53,502 nucleotides of DNA from an uncultured Burkholderiales bacterium (GTDB taxonomy: Bacteria; Pseudomonadota; Gammaproteobacteria; Burkholderiales; Burkholderiaceae), in contig CAMLJY010000045.1 of NCBI GenBank assembly GCA_946480465.1, positions 1 to 53,502 of the forward strand, given 5' to 3'. Of this stretch, positions 52,604 through 53,502 are shown one piece after another. The notes beneath the pieces are model-generated. The model did not search any database. It worked only from the letters and a program-made list of their open reading frames with translations, and was not told where the DNA came from. A program made the translations under genes and the position numbers. The first letter of the stretch is position 1; every line of letters begins with the position of its first letter.

Positions 52604-52739
52604 TTCGGCGGCTCCGGCAGCCGCCACCGCCCGCGAAGAACCAGGGCCGGCGACGACGGGGGTGGACGAGGCGTGCATGGGATGGCGGCGATGCTGGCGA
52701 GGGCGAGTTTCAGCCGGGCTTCCGGCCGGGGTGGCCGGG

Positions 52740-52758
52740 GTTTCAATTGTTTCAGCAG
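52740..52758 (+). promoter_or_regulatory. GTTTC element copy 3
   Basis: GTTTCAATTGTTTCAGCAG agrees with copy 4 at 16 of 19 positions. It lies upstream of the response-regulator operon, about 140 bp before the chosen start codon. Confidence 0.6.
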
Positions 52759-52825
52759 ACGCGATGGCGCGAAACAGGCGCCAAGTGGCCCGGCACAGGG
52801 GCGGCCTGGCGGCGGGACCGGTGGG

Positions 52826-53077
52826 TCAGACCAGCGTCAGCGCCGAGGGCAGGGTCGCCAGCACCGCCAGCAGCACGGTAGCCGGGTACAGCACCGCCGA
52901 CAGCAGGCCGCGCAGGCCACGCGGGGGCGTCGCCAGCAGCTCACCCTCGCCCTGCAGGTCCTCGGCGAAGGCTTCGCTGCGGTACAGCCAGCCGGGCAGG
53001 CCCAGGTCGTCTTCGGTGAGCCCGGTGGCGGCATCGAATTCAACGGGGGCGGGCATCGTCAGCGTGGCGGCGGTCAT
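52826..53077 (-). CDS. Small protein with C-terminal membrane helix (83 aa)
   Basis: Not recognised. The 83 residues have an acidic N-terminal part (FDAATGLTEDDLGLPGWLY, EDLQGEGELL) and a C-terminal hydrophobic helix (about 58-80, LLSAVLYPATVLLAVLATLP). The start is well supported: GAGGAG lies 6 nt before ATG 53077. The topology suggests a tail-anchored or single-span inner-membrane protein. It lies between the response-regulator operon and a divergent gene, with a GTTTC element 91 bp upstream. Confidence 0.65.
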   Translation of the reverse strand: MTAATLTMPAPVEFDAATGLTEDDLGLPGWLYRSEAFAEDLQGEGELLATPPRGLRGLLSAVLYPATVLLAVLATLPSALTLV

Positions 53078-53167
53078 CGGGCTCTCCTCGGTGCAGCAGG
53101 CATCGCTGCATGGGAAGGCAGTGTCGGGCGCGGTGGTTTCAGCATCGCGTCAGCCCCCGGGGGCGAC

Positions 53168-53186
53168 GTTTCGTTTGTTGCAGCAG
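53168..53186 (+). promoter_or_regulatory. GTTTC element copy 4
   Basis: GTTTCGTTTGTTGCAGCAG, in the region between the divergent 83-residue gene and the gene at the window end. Its first 14 bases equal copy 2 exactly and its last six bases equal the end of copy 3. Confidence 0.65.
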
Positions 53187-53348
53187 GCCCGGCGATTGCT
53201 AGGCGCAAGTGACGGACGGACGGCAGCGGGCGGGCTGGCCCGGCATGCCGAAGGTCAACTGCGGCCAGTTCGTCACGTTTTTCCAAGCGTGAACCGGTTG
53301 CCGGTCTGCTGCAATGAAGTCGTTGGATGCAAGTCAAGGAGCGCGCGC

Positions 53349-53502
53349 ATGCCCGATCTGCCCTTGGACAGGATGTCGACCGAATTGGTCCCGGTCGCCG
53401 CCCCGCCCCACCGCGGCGGCATTCCCATCGCCAACCTGCGGCGGGTCTACCGCTGCGAAGAGGTGGAGCGCCGGCTGACCAAGCTGCCGCCGAAGGAGCA
53501 CG
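53349..53502 (+). CDS. Unidentified protein, N-terminal part only
   Basis: ATG 53349 is preceded by AAGGAG 7 nt upstream, and the frame stays open to the window end (51 codons). The visible residues (HRGGIPIANLRRVYRCEEVERRL) do not identify a family. It is divergent from the 83-residue gene and shares the intergenic GTTTC element. Confidence 0.6.
   Translation, partial: MPDLPLDRMSTELVPVAAPPHRGGIPIANLRRVYRCEEVERRLTKLPPKEH

Noticed and set aside
53074..53337. 87-codon minus-strand frame upstream of the 83-residue gene
   Set aside because: No ribosome site, overlaps the promoter region containing the GTTTC element and the start of a well-supported gene; composition looks non-coding.

Overview
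The window reads as a chromosome segment of a high-GC betaproteobacterium, most likely order Burkholderiales near the Rubrivivax/Leptothrix/Methylibium group. The signs are the pilMNOPQ-aroK-aroB-dgt-gltB-gltD order, a Burkholderiales-type trimeric porin, strong G/C third-position codon use (which also opens very long empty antisense frames) and GTG/TTG starts. No rRNA, tRNA, CRISPR array, intact insertion sequence or prophage was recognised.

Left part (1-18258, all minus strand, transcribed right to left): pilM-N-O-P-Q (type IV pilus alignment complex and secretin), an Ig-like-repeat lipoprotein inserted after pilQ, aroK and aroB (shikimate pathway), dgt (dGTPase), a transposase-derived gene that has lost its HUH motif, gltB and gltD (glutamate synthase), then mlaF and the first codons of mlaE (outer-membrane lipid transport). 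Most genes overlap or sit within about 30 bp of the next. ponA (class A penicillin-binding protein) diverges from pilM.

Middle (20885-31344): cyaY (frataxin) and the 56-residue lipoprotein gene lptM are divergent with only 18 bp between their start codons. Next come a dppB-C-D-F peptide ABC transporter operon without a binding-protein gene, a porin with a clear terminator, coq7 (ubiquinone hydroxylase), an OsmC-family gene, ilvA preceded by a promoter and a terminator hairpin, and a CobT-like gene lacking the usual catalytic glutamates.

Right-centre (31403-43274): a complete type II secretion locus. gspC is divergent from gspG-H-I-J-K-L-M-N-D-E-F, whose cistrons are mostly overlapping.

Right part (43407-53502) is the least conventional region. 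It holds a two-gene unit (a 69-residue protein and a 497-residue protein with two similar alpha/beta domains and a helical tail), a single-domain globin, an operon of one OmpR-type response regulator and two paralogous hybrid histidine kinases, an 83-residue protein with a C-terminal membrane segment, and a gene running off the end. Three intergenic regions here share an AT-rich element of consensus GTTTCNNTTGTTNCAGCAG (four copies, one pair inverted). It is a candidate operator for an undescribed regulon and is the observation I would follow first.

A second pattern is a -10-like hexamer placed 6-8 bp before the start codon of aroB, lptM, coq7, cobT-like and gspL, with no Shine-Dalgarno sequence, which suggests leaderless transcripts.
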